64,000 bases of DNA from Bryobacterales bacterium (GTDB lineage: Bacteria; Acidobacteriota; Terriglobia; Bryobacterales; Bryobacteraceae): the NCBI GenBank assembly GCA_003170295.1, contig PNAJ01000147.1, positions 27,700-91,699 on the forward strand. The letters run 5' to 3'. The translations under genes and the position numbers were made by a program. Numbering within the stretch: position 1 is the first letter of the stretch; each line of letters begins with the position of its first letter. Positions 1-9,138 of this stretch are shown here, piece after piece. The notes beneath the pieces were generated by a model. It saw only the letters and a list, made by a program, of their open reading frames with translations, had not been told where the DNA came from and ran no database searches.

Positions 1-780
1 TTCTCCACCGAAAAGGCGCGAGAGATTGCACCCGCAAGGATGACCGGAAACTATGGCGATCAGATACTCCTCCGCTGGAGAGCTTTCAAGCCGTCCAAAC
101 TAACGCCGAGCCTCTTTCATCCTGAGTTCTTCGCCCACGTCAATGCCGGCGCTGAGACGTATCGCACGGCAACCCGGATACACCCGCTTACCTTCGCGGC
201 GTTTCGTCAGGCGCCTTGGTTTCATTACGGACTCTCGGCACTAGAGCATAGCCAGCTGACCCTGCGAACGCCATACCTGGATAACGACTTTGTGCGGACG
301 AATTACAGAGCGCCGCAGTCTGCCTGCACGAACAACGAACTGCGCCTGCGGTTGATTGCAGAAGGCAGCCCCGCCCTTCGGCAGATACCGACGGACCGCG
401 CGAGCGGTGGGTCTGTGCACGTTGCCGCATCCTTGGTCCGCGCCTATCACGATCTGACCTTCAAGGCAGAATATACCTACGACTACGGTATGCCTCAACT
501 TGCGGCCCGGGCCGACCATCTGGTGTCTTGGCTGCACTTCGAACGGCTCTTCCTCGGACGGCACAAGTATTACCACTTTCGAGTTTGGTATCGGGATGCC
601 CTTTCGAAGTACATACGCGAGATGCTGCTTGACGAGCGGACGCTCTCCCGACCTTATTGGAACCGCCGCGCCGTTGAGGCCGTGGTTCGCGGTCACCTCC
701 AGGAGGGCAGAAATTACACTCTTGAGATTCACACACTGCTCACCGTCGAGCTAATCCACCGTCTGTTCATCGACGCATGA
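1..780 (+). CDS. Asparagine synthase-like protein, C-terminal part (5' end outside window)
   Basis: The reading frame is open from base 1, so the start lies upstream; the ATG at 40 is internal. The fragment opens with TGNYGDQIL, which resembles the ATP-binding SGxGGDE loop region of class B asparagine synthases in degenerate form, and later has TPYLDNDFV, like the conserved R-PYLD-V segment of that domain. Such proteins in polysaccharide clusters are thought to amidate uronic acids or other carboxylates, but the glutaminase half is not visible here. The next gene (Wzy) starts 20 bp downstream on the same strand, which fits a sugar-modification role. Family moderately sure, substrate unknown. 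Confidence 0.6.
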   Translation, partial: FSTEKAREIAPARMTGNYGDQILLRWRAFKPSKLTPSLFHPEFFAHVNAGAETYRTATRIHPLTFAAFRQAPWFHYGLSALEHSQLTLRTPYLDNDFVRTNYRAPQSACTNNELRLRLIAEGSPALRQIPTDRASGGSVHVAASLVRAYHDLTFKAEYTYDYGMPQLAARADHLVSWLHFERLFLGRHKYYHFRVWYRDALSKYIREMLLDERTLSRPYWNRRAVEAVVRGHLQEGRNYTLEIHTLLTVELIHRLFIDA

Positions 781-799
781 TACCCTTTGAGCACGCGAA

Positions 800-2293
800 A
801 TGTCTCCTAGCCTCGCCACAGTTCTTCTCTATAGCGGTATTATCGGGCTCTTCTTGCTTGATCGGCCAGTCCGCAAGCGCACTTCGACCGGACTCTGGGT
901 CGCCTTCGCCTGGTTGTTTTTTGTCCTGTCCAAGTCACCGGCGTTATGGCTCCAGAGCGGTACAGTGGAATACAATCGGAGCTACAATCTGGACTCGAAC
1001 CCGCTCAACCTAATTGTATATTCGGCTCTTATCGTATTTGGCCTGATTGTTCTTGCCGCAAGGGGAAATCGAGTTGGAAAGTGCTTGCAAGCTAATTGGC
1101 CCATCCTGTTGTTCTACAGCTACTGTCTGATTAGCTGCGTCTGGTCAGATTACACTCTCGAAGTTTCCAAGAAATGGGTCAGATGCCTCGGCGATCCGAT
1201 CACAATCCTGATCATCCTCACGGAGATTGAACCCGCCACCGCTTTGAACCGCCTGTATGCCCGGCTCGGGTTCGTGCTGTTGCCCCTATCGGTCCTCTTC
1301 ATCAAGTATTACCCGGAATTGGGGCGCACCTTCAACAACAGCGGGGACTCCATGTTTCGTGGTGTAACCGACCACAAGAATACCCTTGGCGCTGTGTGCT
1401 GTGTGCTTGGCCTCGGATTCCTGTGGCGTTTTCTGGATCATTGCCAAAACAAGGGGGCTCTGCGTAGGCGCCGGTACCTATTGGCTGACAGCGCCATGCT
1501 CGCGACCACGGTCTGGCTGCTGTGGATTGCCAATTCCGCGACCTCTTCCGTATGTTTTGTTACTGGGGTCATGACCATTCTGGCGTGCCGCGTTGCGATG
1601 GTACGGCGAAGACGCTGGGCCTTACACCTCATCGTTGCGGCACTGGTGATCGTCCCCATATATGCGGCCTATTTCAACAGGGACCTCGTCACGAGTGTCG
1701 GCCGGAACCCGACGCTGACCGGACGCACTGACCTCTGGCGGCAATGCCTCAGCATCGCTGGTAACCCCTTGGTCGGTACCGGATTTGAGAGCTTTTGGCT
1801 TGGTTGGCGGGTACAGAGAATCTGGGACCTAAACGAAGGTATTCGACTGAACGAAGCTCACAATGGCTACCTCGAGGTCTATCTGCAACTCGGCTGGTGT
1901 GGAGTGGCACTCCTCGCTCTCGTAGTTGCAAAGAGCTATCCCAGAATCGCACGGGGTCTCCGATCGGACTTCTCATTGGGAGGGCTCAATCTGGCGTACT
2001 TAATTGCCGCACTGAACTTCAACCACTCGGAGTCCGACTTCAGGGTGCAATACTGCGTGTGGGTGTTCTTCCTGCTTGCGATTATGTCTGCACCCAGCTG
2101 GGCCAAGCCGTCCGGTACCCGCGTGCAGAATGAAGTCCGCACGGAGCACAAGAGCCTGCTGCTTCAGGCCGCAACAACTTCATTTGATGAGATGAGTCCG
2201 TCCCCCGAGCGGATGGGTTGGGAAGAGGCGCTGCTCGCATCGGCGAGGCCATCCGCCGAGTCAGGCGACGGAAGTGCGGGTTGGATGAAGTGA
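800..2293 (+). CDS. O-antigen ligase/Wzy-type polysaccharide polymerase
   Basis: A 497-residue, strongly hydrophobic protein with about ten membrane segments from the N-terminus (LLYSGIIGLFLLD) to about residue 430, then a hydrophilic tail. The large periplasmic loop carries GRTDLW (near residue 307), NPLVGTGFESFW and NEAHNGYLEVYLQLG (near residue 351), the pattern of the Wzy_C/O-antigen ligase family. It would polymerise lipid-linked repeat units at the periplasmic face. It lies 20 bp after the asparagine-synthase-like gene and before a glycosyltransferase. No strong ribosome site is visible before the ATG. WaaL-type ligase is the alternative, but the flippase and chain-length genes in the cluster favour polymerase. 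Confidence 0.82.
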   Translation: MSPSLATVLLYSGIIGLFLLDRPVRKRTSTGLWVAFAWLFFVLSKSPALWLQSGTVEYNRSYNLDSNPLNLIVYSALIVFGLIVLAARGNRVGKCLQANWPILLFYSYCLISCVWSDYTLEVSKKWVRCLGDPITILIILTEIEPATALNRLYARLGFVLLPLSVLFIKYYPELGRTFNNSGDSMFRGVTDHKNTLGAVCCVLGLGFLWRFLDHCQNKGALRRRRYLLADSAMLATTVWLLWIANSATSSVCFVTGVMTILACRVAMVRRRRWALHLIVAALVIVPIYAAYFNRDLVTSVGRNPTLTGRTDLWRQCLSIAGNPLVGTGFESFWLGWRVQRIWDLNEGIRLNEAHNGYLEVYLQLGWCGVALLALVVAKSYPRIARGLRSDFSLGGLNLAYLIAALNFNHSESDFRVQYCVWVFFLLAIMSAPSWAKPSGTRVQNEVRTEHKSLLLQAATTSFDEMSPSPERMGWEEALLASARPSAESGDGSAGWMK

Positions 2294-2389
2294 CGCTCTC
2301 AATTCTAGACAAAGTTACAGTATGACAGCCGCGCCGATTTCCTAAATGGGAAGCGAAGGCGCCGGCCAGAAATAAGCTAAGGAGAATCT

Positions 2390-3742
2390 ATGAGTCGGCT
2401 ACGTATTTTGGTGTTAGGGCAGAATTGTGATCCAGAGAGCGTCAGCATTTCTTTGGTCACCTTTTATCACGCGGCAGCACTCGCCCAACTCCATGATGTT
2501 ACCCTGGTGGCCCGGTCGTCTGTTGAGGGCGCCCTGCGGCGCGTAAAGGCGCCGTTTCGCGCCATCGAGGTGGTCCGAACACCGCTGTCTGACCGCATCT
2601 GGAACTGGGTTTTGCGCTGGATACTCAAATACAACTATGACAGTCAGGCATTGACCGCTTTCAGATATCCGTTTTCTGTTGCCTTTGAATGGCGCGCCTG
2701 GCGACAGTTGCGGCGCCGCATCCGTGCGGGCGAGTTCGATGTGGTTCTACGCCTCAACCCGATGTCACCGGCGTTGCCAAGTCCTTTCGCTTTCTTCCTG
2801 CGCAACGGGTCTATTCCCTTCGTGATTGGGCCGCTCAATGGAGGTTTGCGCTCCGCGCCCGGTTTTAGCCAGCCGGACAAGAAGAACTTTCGTATGAGGA
2901 ATCTGTACCGGTTTATGCCTTTTGCCCGGTCCACCTATCGCCATGCGGCAGCGATCATAGCCGCTTCGTCCCACATGCGGGCCGAGTTTGCCCCGTATCG
3001 CGACAAGTTGTTCTTTATCCCGGAGAATGGCATTGCTCGCTCCCTGTGTGTCGCCGACTCGCGCAGGCCGGAGCCCGGCGCCAAACTTGAGCTGATTTTT
3101 GTGGGCGGCCTGGTTCCCCGGAAAGCTTGCTACCTCGGTCTGCGCGCGGCTGCGACGCTTCTGCGAAGCAATTTGGCGTGCTTTACGATCATCGGCGAGG
3201 GCCCGGAGCGAAACAACCTTGAGAAACTCGCGCGATCGCTTGGGGTTGAGAAGGCTGTTGTTTTCCTGGGCTGGCTCGACCACGCTGAAGTCCTCAGACG
3301 ATTACGATCCGCAGATGTGGTGGTGCTGCCAGCAATTCGCGAGGGTGGTGGGGGCGTGGTCTTTGAAGGTCTCGCGAATGGCTGCGTGCCTGTCATCCTT
3401 GACTACGGCGGGCCCGGGGATATCGTTCACCCAGAAGTGGGGTACAAGGTTCCCCCTACCAGCGATGACGATGTGGCATCGCAGATGGAGAAGATTCTGA
3501 GGGATCTCGCGGGTGATCGGGGCCTACTCAATCGCCTGCGCCGGCAAGGTATGTCCTACGCGCGGGAATGCTTGACTTGGGAGGCGAAGGCGCAGAGCAC
3601 GACGCAAGTCCTGAATTGGGTTGTTGGGCGAGGTCCGAAGCCAGAGCTTCCCCCATCCAGGATGGCACGGGTAAAGTGTGTGATTGATCTTGAGAACGCT
3701 GGCGCGGGCAGCCTTCGAAGCGATGTCACAGCAGGCGCTTGA
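2390..3742 (+). CDS. Glycosyltransferase family 4
   Basis: A 450-residue GT-B glycosyltransferase. The acceptor half has the early loop GQNCDPESVSIS; the donor half has IFVGGLVPRKACYLGLRAA (near residue 237) and the retaining-GT EX7E motif in REGGGGVVFEGLANG (near residue 316). It probably adds one sugar to the lipid-linked EPS repeat from a nucleotide sugar. The start is well supported by AAGGAGA eight bases before the ATG. WecB follows after a short gap. Donor and linkage cannot be read from sequence. Confidence 0.85.
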   Translation: MSRLRILVLGQNCDPESVSISLVTFYHAAALAQLHDVTLVARSSVEGALRRVKAPFRAIEVVRTPLSDRIWNWVLRWILKYNYDSQALTAFRYPFSVAFEWRAWRQLRRRIRAGEFDVVLRLNPMSPALPSPFAFFLRNGSIPFVIGPLNGGLRSAPGFSQPDKKNFRMRNLYRFMPFARSTYRHAAAIIAASSHMRAEFAPYRDKLFFIPENGIARSLCVADSRRPEPGAKLELIFVGGLVPRKACYLGLRAAATLLRSNLACFTIIGEGPERNNLEKLARSLGVEKAVVFLGWLDHAEVLRRLRSADVVVLPAIREGGGGVVFEGLANGCVPVILDYGGPGDIVHPEVGYKVPPTSDDDVASQMEKILRDLAGDRGLLNRLRRQGMSYARECLTWEAKAQSTTQVLNWVVGRGPKPELPPSRMARVKCVIDLENAGAGSLRSDVTAGA

Positions 3743-3783
3743 GGATCGGCGAGTGACTTGGCCGGGAAACATCGGAGAACACA

Positions 3784-3799
3784 GAGGAGGAAGGAATTG
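3784..3799 (+). promoter_or_regulatory. Ribosome binding site and TTG start of wecB
   Basis: GAGGAGG at 3784-3790 lies six bases before a TTG at 3797. An upstream in-frame ATG at 3758 has no comparable site and would add a basic, unconserved leader, so TTG 3797 is the likelier start. Confidence 0.65.
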
Positions 3800-4942
3800 G
3801 AGATTCACGAGCGGAAAAAGGTAATGGTCGTCATCGGAACGCGGCCTGAGGCGATCAAACTGGCACCGGTCGTGCTGGAATTGGAGAAGAATGGGGCGCA
3901 CTTTGAGACTCAGATCTGCGTTACCGGGCAGCACCGGGAAATGCTTGGCCAGATGCTACGAGTTTTCGGTCTGCGACCGGACCACGATCTAAGTGTTATG
4001 AAGGCGGGACAGGGCCTTGCCGAGGTGACGTCGGCCTGCCTGACCGGGCTCGACCGGGTCCTGCGGGACCAACGCCCGGACTTGGTGCTCGTGCAGGGGG
4101 ACACGACGACAACGCTTTCAGCCGCGCTCGCTTCTTACTACCACCACATTCCGGTTGGACACATCGAAGCTGGCCTGCGTACTGGGAAGAAGAATGATCC
4201 TTTTCCCGAAGAGGTCAACCGTCGCCTCGCGACCCACCTTTCGGATTTCCATTTCGCCCCCACGGAAGTCGCGCGGGACAACTTACTTTTAGAAGGGGTC
4301 CGACTGGAGGACATATTGGTAACAGGAAATACGGTTATCGATGCGTTGTTACTCGCGCAGGCGCGCTTGACTGAGGAACCAAGCCGGGCCGTCGATTGCT
4401 TGGGCGCGACCGACGGGTTGCGCATCATCCTAGTGACCGCTCATCGCAGAGAGAGTTTTGGTCTACCCTTTCGCCGAATCTGCGAAGCGATTCGAGCCAT
4501 TGCAGAGAAACGACGAGACGTCCTGGTCGTTTATCCCGTTCACCTGAACCCCAACGTGCAGGCCCCGGTGCGCGAAATTCTCGACGGGTTGCCCAACGTC
4601 AAGCTGCTCGTGCCGCTTGACTACTTCTCCTTTGTGGCCTGCATGCAGCGTGCTTACATCTTGCTCACCGATTCCGGAGGGATTCAGGAAGAGGGACCCT
4701 CGCTTGGTAAGCCAGTTCTGGTGATGCGCGAAGTCTCAGAACGCCCCGAAGCAATCGCTGCCGGCACTGCGTGCCTCACGGGCACAAACCCCGAGCGAAT
4801 TGTCGAAGCCGTGAGTTCGCTGCTTGACGACCCGGCGCGCTACAGGCAAATGACGAGCCGCCCCAATCCCTACGGCGATGGTCATGCTGCTGAGCGAATC
4901 GTCCAGTTCCTCACCACCCGGCTCATCAGCCCGCCATCTTAA
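3797..4942 (+). CDS. wecB: UDP-N-acetylglucosamine 2-epimerase (non-hydrolysing)
   Basis: About 381 residues, usual for the family. It carries GTRPEAIKLAPVV at the N-terminus, VTGQHREML, the VQGDTTTTLSAALA segment, HIEAGLRTG, FPEEVNRR, TAHRRESFG and the UDP-site LTDSGGIQEEGPSLGKP. The enzyme interconverts UDP-GlcNAc and UDP-ManNAc in the cytoplasm and so supplies ManNAc-type sugars to the EPS repeat. It follows a GT4 gene in the same direction. The start at TTG 3797 rests on its ribosome site; an ATG at 3758 is the alternative. Confidence 0.93.
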   Translation: MEIHERKKVMVVIGTRPEAIKLAPVVLELEKNGAHFETQICVTGQHREMLGQMLRVFGLRPDHDLSVMKAGQGLAEVTSACLTGLDRVLRDQRPDLVLVQGDTTTTLSAALASYYHHIPVGHIEAGLRTGKKNDPFPEEVNRRLATHLSDFHFAPTEVARDNLLLEGVRLEDILVTGNTVIDALLLAQARLTEEPSRAVDCLGATDGLRIILVTAHRRESFGLPFRRICEAIRAIAEKRRDVLVVYPVHLNPNVQAPVREILDGLPNVKLLVPLDYFSFVACMQRAYILLTDSGGIQEEGPSLGKPVLVMREVSERPEAIAAGTACLTGTNPERIVEAVSSLLDDPARYRQMTSRPNPYGDGHAAERIVQFLTTRLISPPS

Positions 4943-5270
4943 GCGGCATGCCTCATTGAGAGGCCGCAGCACACTACCACCTCCGCCGGTCGGCAGCGCG
5001 GGGGGCAGCTGGTGGGGCCACTCGCGGGGCGAAGGCGAAGGTTTCCTGCGCCTGGATTTGGCCTTGCCGCAGGATCCGAAGCCGGACCTCCCGTCACCGA
5101 CAACGTCGAACATGGAGCATGCCAAGTGATGAAGGTCGCCTTCTCGGCCGCGCACGCTCCGTCACCGAAGGGGTGGTCGCGCGCGGAGATTGCAGACCTC
5201 GGTGGCTGGAATGAGCCGGGCAAACAGAGCACGGGTGCCCTATTGTGGACGGCTAGACTTGGGAAAGACA
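4943..5270 (+). other. Intergenic stretch without a supported gene
   Basis: 328 bp between wecB and the flippase gene. Small open frames cross it (for example 5012-5284) but none has a good start site or recognisable motif. A wzx frame could extend upstream to a TTG at 5190, yet that leader is unlike the family. Confidence 0.5.
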
Positions 5271-6830
5271 ATGACCCCATTTGACCCTAACGGCGCCTTC
5301 CGCCCTATTGCTGGAGCCAACGAACTGCGAGGCCTGGTAGTTCGTGGCGCAGCCGCGACGGTATCCGCCTCAGGGCTGGCGCTCGCGGCCCAGGTAATCA
5401 GCACGGTCACGCTGGCGCGCCTGTTGACGCCTGCCGACTTCGGCGTGGTGACCATGGTCACCACGTTCAGCCTCCTCTTGGCGAGCTTTGGCCTCAACGG
5501 GTTCACGGAGGTGGTCATCCAGTTCGATGAAATTGACCACTACACTGCCAGCAACTTGTTCTGGATCAACTCAGGCTCTGGGCTGGTTCTTGCGATCGCC
5601 TTCGCCGCAACGGGGAAGCTGCTCGCGCAATTCTACCGAAATCCGACTGTGGCGAGTGTCGCCACCGGCCTCTCGCTGGGGATCTTCATTGCCGCAGCCT
5701 CCGTCATACACTCGGCTCTCCTAAAGCGAGCCATGAAATTCGCGGCAACTTCCACCAACGACGTTGTGGGCCGAGCGGTAAATTCAGCTGTTGCAATCCT
5801 GCTGGCCTTGAGAGGTTGGGGGTATTGGGCACTGGTGGCAGGAATCGTTGCGCAACAGCTTAGCATGACGATCGGCGCTTGGTGGCTTTGCAGATGGCTT
5901 CCGAGCTTGCCGCGCCGGACGGGCAAGACAGGTACTACAGTGAAGTTTGCGGCGAAAGTCTACGGGCAATTCGGCCTCCGCTACGCCACGCAGAACATCG
6001 ACAACCTGCTGGTTGGGAGGCAATTCAATGCGGCGGCCCTTGGGTTTTACAAAAAGGCTTATGACTTGTTCGCGCTTTCGGCCAGCCAGCTGACGTCGCC
6101 GCTTGACAATGTCGCCCTGGCGGCGTTGAGCCGGCTGAATCAGGACCGCGCCCGCTTCAAGCGATACCTCGCGAATTCGCTTGGCATCATCTCACTCGTG
6201 GGCATGGCAGTGAGCGCGGAACTCACTCTGGTCGGCAAGGACGTAGTGCGCCTGGCGCTTGGACCCCAATGGTCGGAGTCCGGCAGAATCTTCGAGCGAT
6301 TCGGACCGGGAATCGGAGCCATGCTTCTCTGTAGCACCGTTGGCTGGATCCATCTTTCCATCGGGAAACCGGGGCGATGGTTTCGCTGGACTCTAGTGGA
6401 GTTAGTGGTCACAGCCTCCTTGTTTCTCGTGGCGCTGCCTTGGGGGCCAGCCGCAATTGCCACGGCATGGAGCGTGTCCTACTGGACCCGTCTGATTCCC
6501 GCCTTCTGGTATGCCGGGCGACCAATCGGTCTTGGAGTTTCATTCTTGATAGCCGCTGTCTGGCGGTATGCTGCTGCGTCGCTGGTGGCAGGCTTAGCGA
6601 CTGCCGCCATCCGAGGCACGCCATTCTGGGGCACTCTTTCAGCCGCGAACTCTGCGTTAGGGGCAACTATCATCACCTCATCGCTGTTTTTCGCGCTTTA
6701 TCTGGGCACTGTTATCCTGTTGCACTGGGGCTGTACGCCGCTTCTCCAGCTTGCCAGTCTTCTGCGCGAGATCACTCCGTTACGGAAGGCCACGAGACCG
6801 GCCGCCGAACCCGTTGGAGCATGCAAATGA
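5271..6830 (+). CDS. wzx: Wzx-type polysaccharide flippase (lipopolysaccharide biosynthesis protein)
   Basis: 519 residues from the ATG at 5271, preceded by GGGAAAG. Segments such as GLALAAQVISTVTLARLLTP and ADFGVVTMVTTFSLLLASFG near the N-terminus are typical of the MviN/MATE-like polysaccharide transporters, with about 12-14 membrane helices. Wzx moves the undecaprenyl-linked repeat unit from the inner to the outer face of the inner membrane. Its stop overlaps the next start (ATGA at 6827), so it is translationally coupled to the deacetylase gene. Confidence 0.88.
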   Translation: MTPFDPNGAFRPIAGANELRGLVVRGAAATVSASGLALAAQVISTVTLARLLTPADFGVVTMVTTFSLLLASFGLNGFTEVVIQFDEIDHYTASNLFWINSGSGLVLAIAFAATGKLLAQFYRNPTVASVATGLSLGIFIAAASVIHSALLKRAMKFAATSTNDVVGRAVNSAVAILLALRGWGYWALVAGIVAQQLSMTIGAWWLCRWLPSLPRRTGKTGTTVKFAAKVYGQFGLRYATQNIDNLLVGRQFNAAALGFYKKAYDLFALSASQLTSPLDNVALAALSRLNQDRARFKRYLANSLGIISLVGMAVSAELTLVGKDVVRLALGPQWSESGRIFERFGPGIGAMLLCSTVGWIHLSIGKPGRWFRWTLVELVVTASLFLVALPWGPAAIATAWSVSYWTRLIPAFWYAGRPIGLGVSFLIAAVWRYAAASLVAGLATAAIRGTPFWGTLSAANSALGATIITSSLFFALYLGTVILLHWGCTPLLQLASLLREITPLRKATRPAAEPVGACK

Positions 6831-7666
6831 GCCAGCAAACAGTTCACTCGCAGAGAGCGGCCGCCGGCTACCTCGCAAGGGCACGAGGCCGGTTGTCGAT
6901 AGAGGCAACCAGGGCCCTTTTCAGAAAGCCGCTCGCTGTAAAGACCGCGCTTCCCCTGATCTCCTTCACCTTCGATGACTTTCCCCGGTCCGCCTTCCTG
7001 GAGGCCGGATCGATGCTGAGGCGGTATGGGGCACTAGGAACGTATTACGTATCACTCAGCCTTATGGGAAAGCAATCTCATATGGGGCCGATGTTCCAGA
7101 CAGAGGATCTCAAAGAACTTGTCCATCTGGGGCACGAGCTCGGATGCCACACCTTCGGGCACTGCCATTCCTGGAGCACCCCTCCCGACGTATACGAGAG
7201 GGCAATCGTCGAGAACCAAGCGGCGCTTCGCGACGTGCTCCACGGGGCCTCGTTCCAGACCTTCTCGTACCCCTTCAGTGCGCCCCGGCTCGCGGTGAAG
7301 CAAGTTGCCGGCAGGCACTTCCTTTGCTGTCGTGGAGGGGGCCTGAGGGACGATCGCTATTTTTCTCGCCATTCTGGGGGAGGCCAGACGTTCAACTCCG
7401 GGATTACAGATCTCAACCTGCTTTGTGCCTTTTTCTTGGAAAAGAGCAGGGACAATCCTGAGGCCGTGAAGAGCCTGATCGATCAGAATGCCCGTGCCCG
7501 GGGATGGCTGATTTTTGCGACACACGACGTTTGCGGGGCCCCAAGCCCCTACGGGTGCACTCCCGATTTCTTCGAGCAGGTTGTGCAATGGGCTTTAGAA
7601 TCAGGCGCACGGATCCTCCCGGTTGTGGAGGCTGTGGAAGTACTCCGAGCCTCGCAGCCGAAGTGA
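6827..7666 (+). CDS. Polysaccharide deacetylase (NodB-like)
   Basis: 279 residues. SFTFDDFPRSAF (near residue 48) supplies the paired catalytic Asp, HTFGH the metal-binding HxxxH, SYPFSAPR the third motif, and ATHDVCG the late His, all as in carbohydrate esterase family 4. It would remove N- or O-acetyl groups from the EPS. The start at 6827 is chosen because GGAG at 6816-6819 lies seven bases upstream and the ATGA overlaps the wzx stop; ATG 6821 is possible. No signal peptide, so the catalytic site may be cytoplasmic. A degenerate copy of its last codons and downstream DNA sits at 9044-9133. Confidence 0.85.
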   Translation: MSQQTVHSQRAAAGYLARARGRLSIEATRALFRKPLAVKTALPLISFTFDDFPRSAFLEAGSMLRRYGALGTYYVSLSLMGKQSHMGPMFQTEDLKELVHLGHELGCHTFGHCHSWSTPPDVYERAIVENQAALRDVLHGASFQTFSYPFSAPRLAVKQVAGRHFLCCRGGGLRDDRYFSRHSGGGQTFNSGITDLNLLCAFFLEKSRDNPEAVKSLIDQNARARGWLIFATHDVCGAPSPYGCTPDFFEQVVQWALESGARILPVVEAVEVLRASQPK

Positions 7667-7715
7667 TGAACGCACGCTCCCTGCAGACAGGGCGTCGAGG
7701 CGTGCGGCGTGGAGG
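7624..7715 (+). repeat. Source copy of a duplicated segment (deacetylase 3' end)
   Basis: Covers the last codons of the deacetylase, its stop and about 48 bp downstream. A diverged copy in the same orientation lies at 9044-9133; both share blocks such as GCACGCTCC and GTGCGGCGTGGAG in the same order. Confidence 0.75.
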
Positions 7716-7841
7716 CCGCCGCCACTCTCTACTCAAAGAGCAGAGTCAAACAGGAAAAACAAGACAGGCAAAGGGTATAGCGGAGTGTTAACTTACGGGG
7801 GTCGACGAGGAGCCCAGAGAAGCCCTCCCGAGATCTCTGCG

Positions 7842-8939
7842 ATGCGTTTGACCTACAATTCGTTATCTTTGCCACGGCTTCAACCGGGTCGCCTCCGGAA
7901 TCTTCTGGAGGCCGCTGACCGATTGGGGAGGAAGATCTCTGACCTGGATATCGAACGACTGCCGCTTTCAGTCTACGGAAGAGAGGATGTCAGCAAAGTT
8001 CAATACCAGATCGAGGAGACGATCAGGAAATACGTCCACATTTTGGCGTGGCTGCAGTTCCCGGAGTATTCGGTTGCTCCAGATGTTTTCGTGGACTACG
8101 GCGGCGGCCACGGGCTCCTTGGCTGCTTGGCAAGGGAGGCTGGCTTCCCTTGCGTGATCTACAGCGACCTTTTCGAAGGCTGTGCAGACGACGCGCGCAA
8201 GCTTGCGGAGAGTCTTGGACTTGCGGCCGATTCCTACGTGTGCGGTGATATCCAGGCCGTTGCAGCCGCGATGAACTCCGAGCGGTCCAACTGGGCGACG
8301 CTGGCCTCGGTCAACGTCATCGAGCACATCTACGATATCGGTGACTTCATAAGGACCGCGTGTGCGCTTTCGTCCGGCCCGATGACGTTGGCGCTATCCA
8401 CGAGCGCAAACCCGCGGAACCCCTTGGTCGTGCGGCGACATCGCCGGCAGCACAGGGAATGGGAATTTACCGACGGTCCGCACAAAGGCAGTTACCCGAT
8501 GGACACTCTGAAAGCGTTTTGTTCCGTGCGCCGCGACATTATTAGAGCGGCCGTTCCCGAACTGTCCGCTTCGGAGGTGGAGTCCCTTGTGACCGCGACG
8601 CGCGGGATGCGGAAGACTGACATCGAGAATTCCGTTCTGGTGTATCGCCAGACTATGGTGATGCCCGCAGTGCCGAAAGATCCAACGAATACCTGCGACC
8701 CACTGACCGGGAGCTGGCAGGAACGGCTGCTGGACATCAAAGAGGTCCGCCAAAGATTCGGCGCCTGCAGGTTTGCCGTGCGCCTGATCGGCGGATACTA
8801 TGCCGGGCATGGATCCCGATCTACGACTCGCACTCTTAGCAAGGCCGTCGCGTATTGCCTAAACTATGGCATCAGCGTGCTTGGTTCTCAAGGGGCGCGC
8901 ATAGCTCCATGTATCATGTTCCATGCGACGCGGCGGTAG
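7842..8939 (+). CDS. Class I SAM-dependent methyltransferase
   Basis: 365 residues from the ATG at 7842; the frame is open upstream to 7623 but that part is basic, low in family-like features and overlaps duplicated DNA. The SAM-binding motif I is VFVDYGGGHGLLGCLA (near residue 82), followed by an acidic strand end (IYSDLFEG) and the post-motif VNVIEHIYD. A methyltransferase here could O-methylate an EPS sugar. It sits between two copies of a deacetylase 3' end, so it may have entered the cluster together with that duplication. Target unknown. Confidence 0.72.
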   Translation: MRLTYNSLSLPRLQPGRLRNLLEAADRLGRKISDLDIERLPLSVYGREDVSKVQYQIEETIRKYVHILAWLQFPEYSVAPDVFVDYGGGHGLLGCLAREAGFPCVIYSDLFEGCADDARKLAESLGLAADSYVCGDIQAVAAAMNSERSNWATLASVNVIEHIYDIGDFIRTACALSSGPMTLALSTSANPRNPLVVRRHRRQHREWEFTDGPHKGSYPMDTLKAFCSVRRDIIRAAVPELSASEVESLVTATRGMRKTDIENSVLVYRQTMVMPAVPKDPTNTCDPLTGSWQERLLDIKEVRQRFGACRFAVRLIGGYYAGHGSRSTTRTLSKAVAYCLNYGISVLGSQGARIAPCIMFHATRR

Positions 8940-9043
8940 AATACCCGATCTCATCGTTCAACCAGCGCGATCCTGTCAATCAGGCGCCTGGGCGGCTCAA
9001 CTTTGGCTAGCAGTGACCACCATACAATATAGATCCATCCAGT

Positions 9044-9133
9044 CGTGGAGGCTTTGAAGGTCTCCGAGCCTTGCAGTCGAAGCGATAACGCACGCTCCAT
9101 GCAGGAGAAGCGTCGAGTCGTGCGGCGTGGAGC
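9044..9133 (+). repeat. Diverged copy of the deacetylase 3' end
   Basis: Matches 7624-7715 in order and orientation with many substitutions and small indels. Read in frame it gives VEALKV then shifts, against VEAVEVLRASQPK in the intact gene. It ends about 5 bp before the stop codon of the minus-strand beta-helix gene. Confidence 0.75.
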
Positions 9134-9138
9134 AAAGG

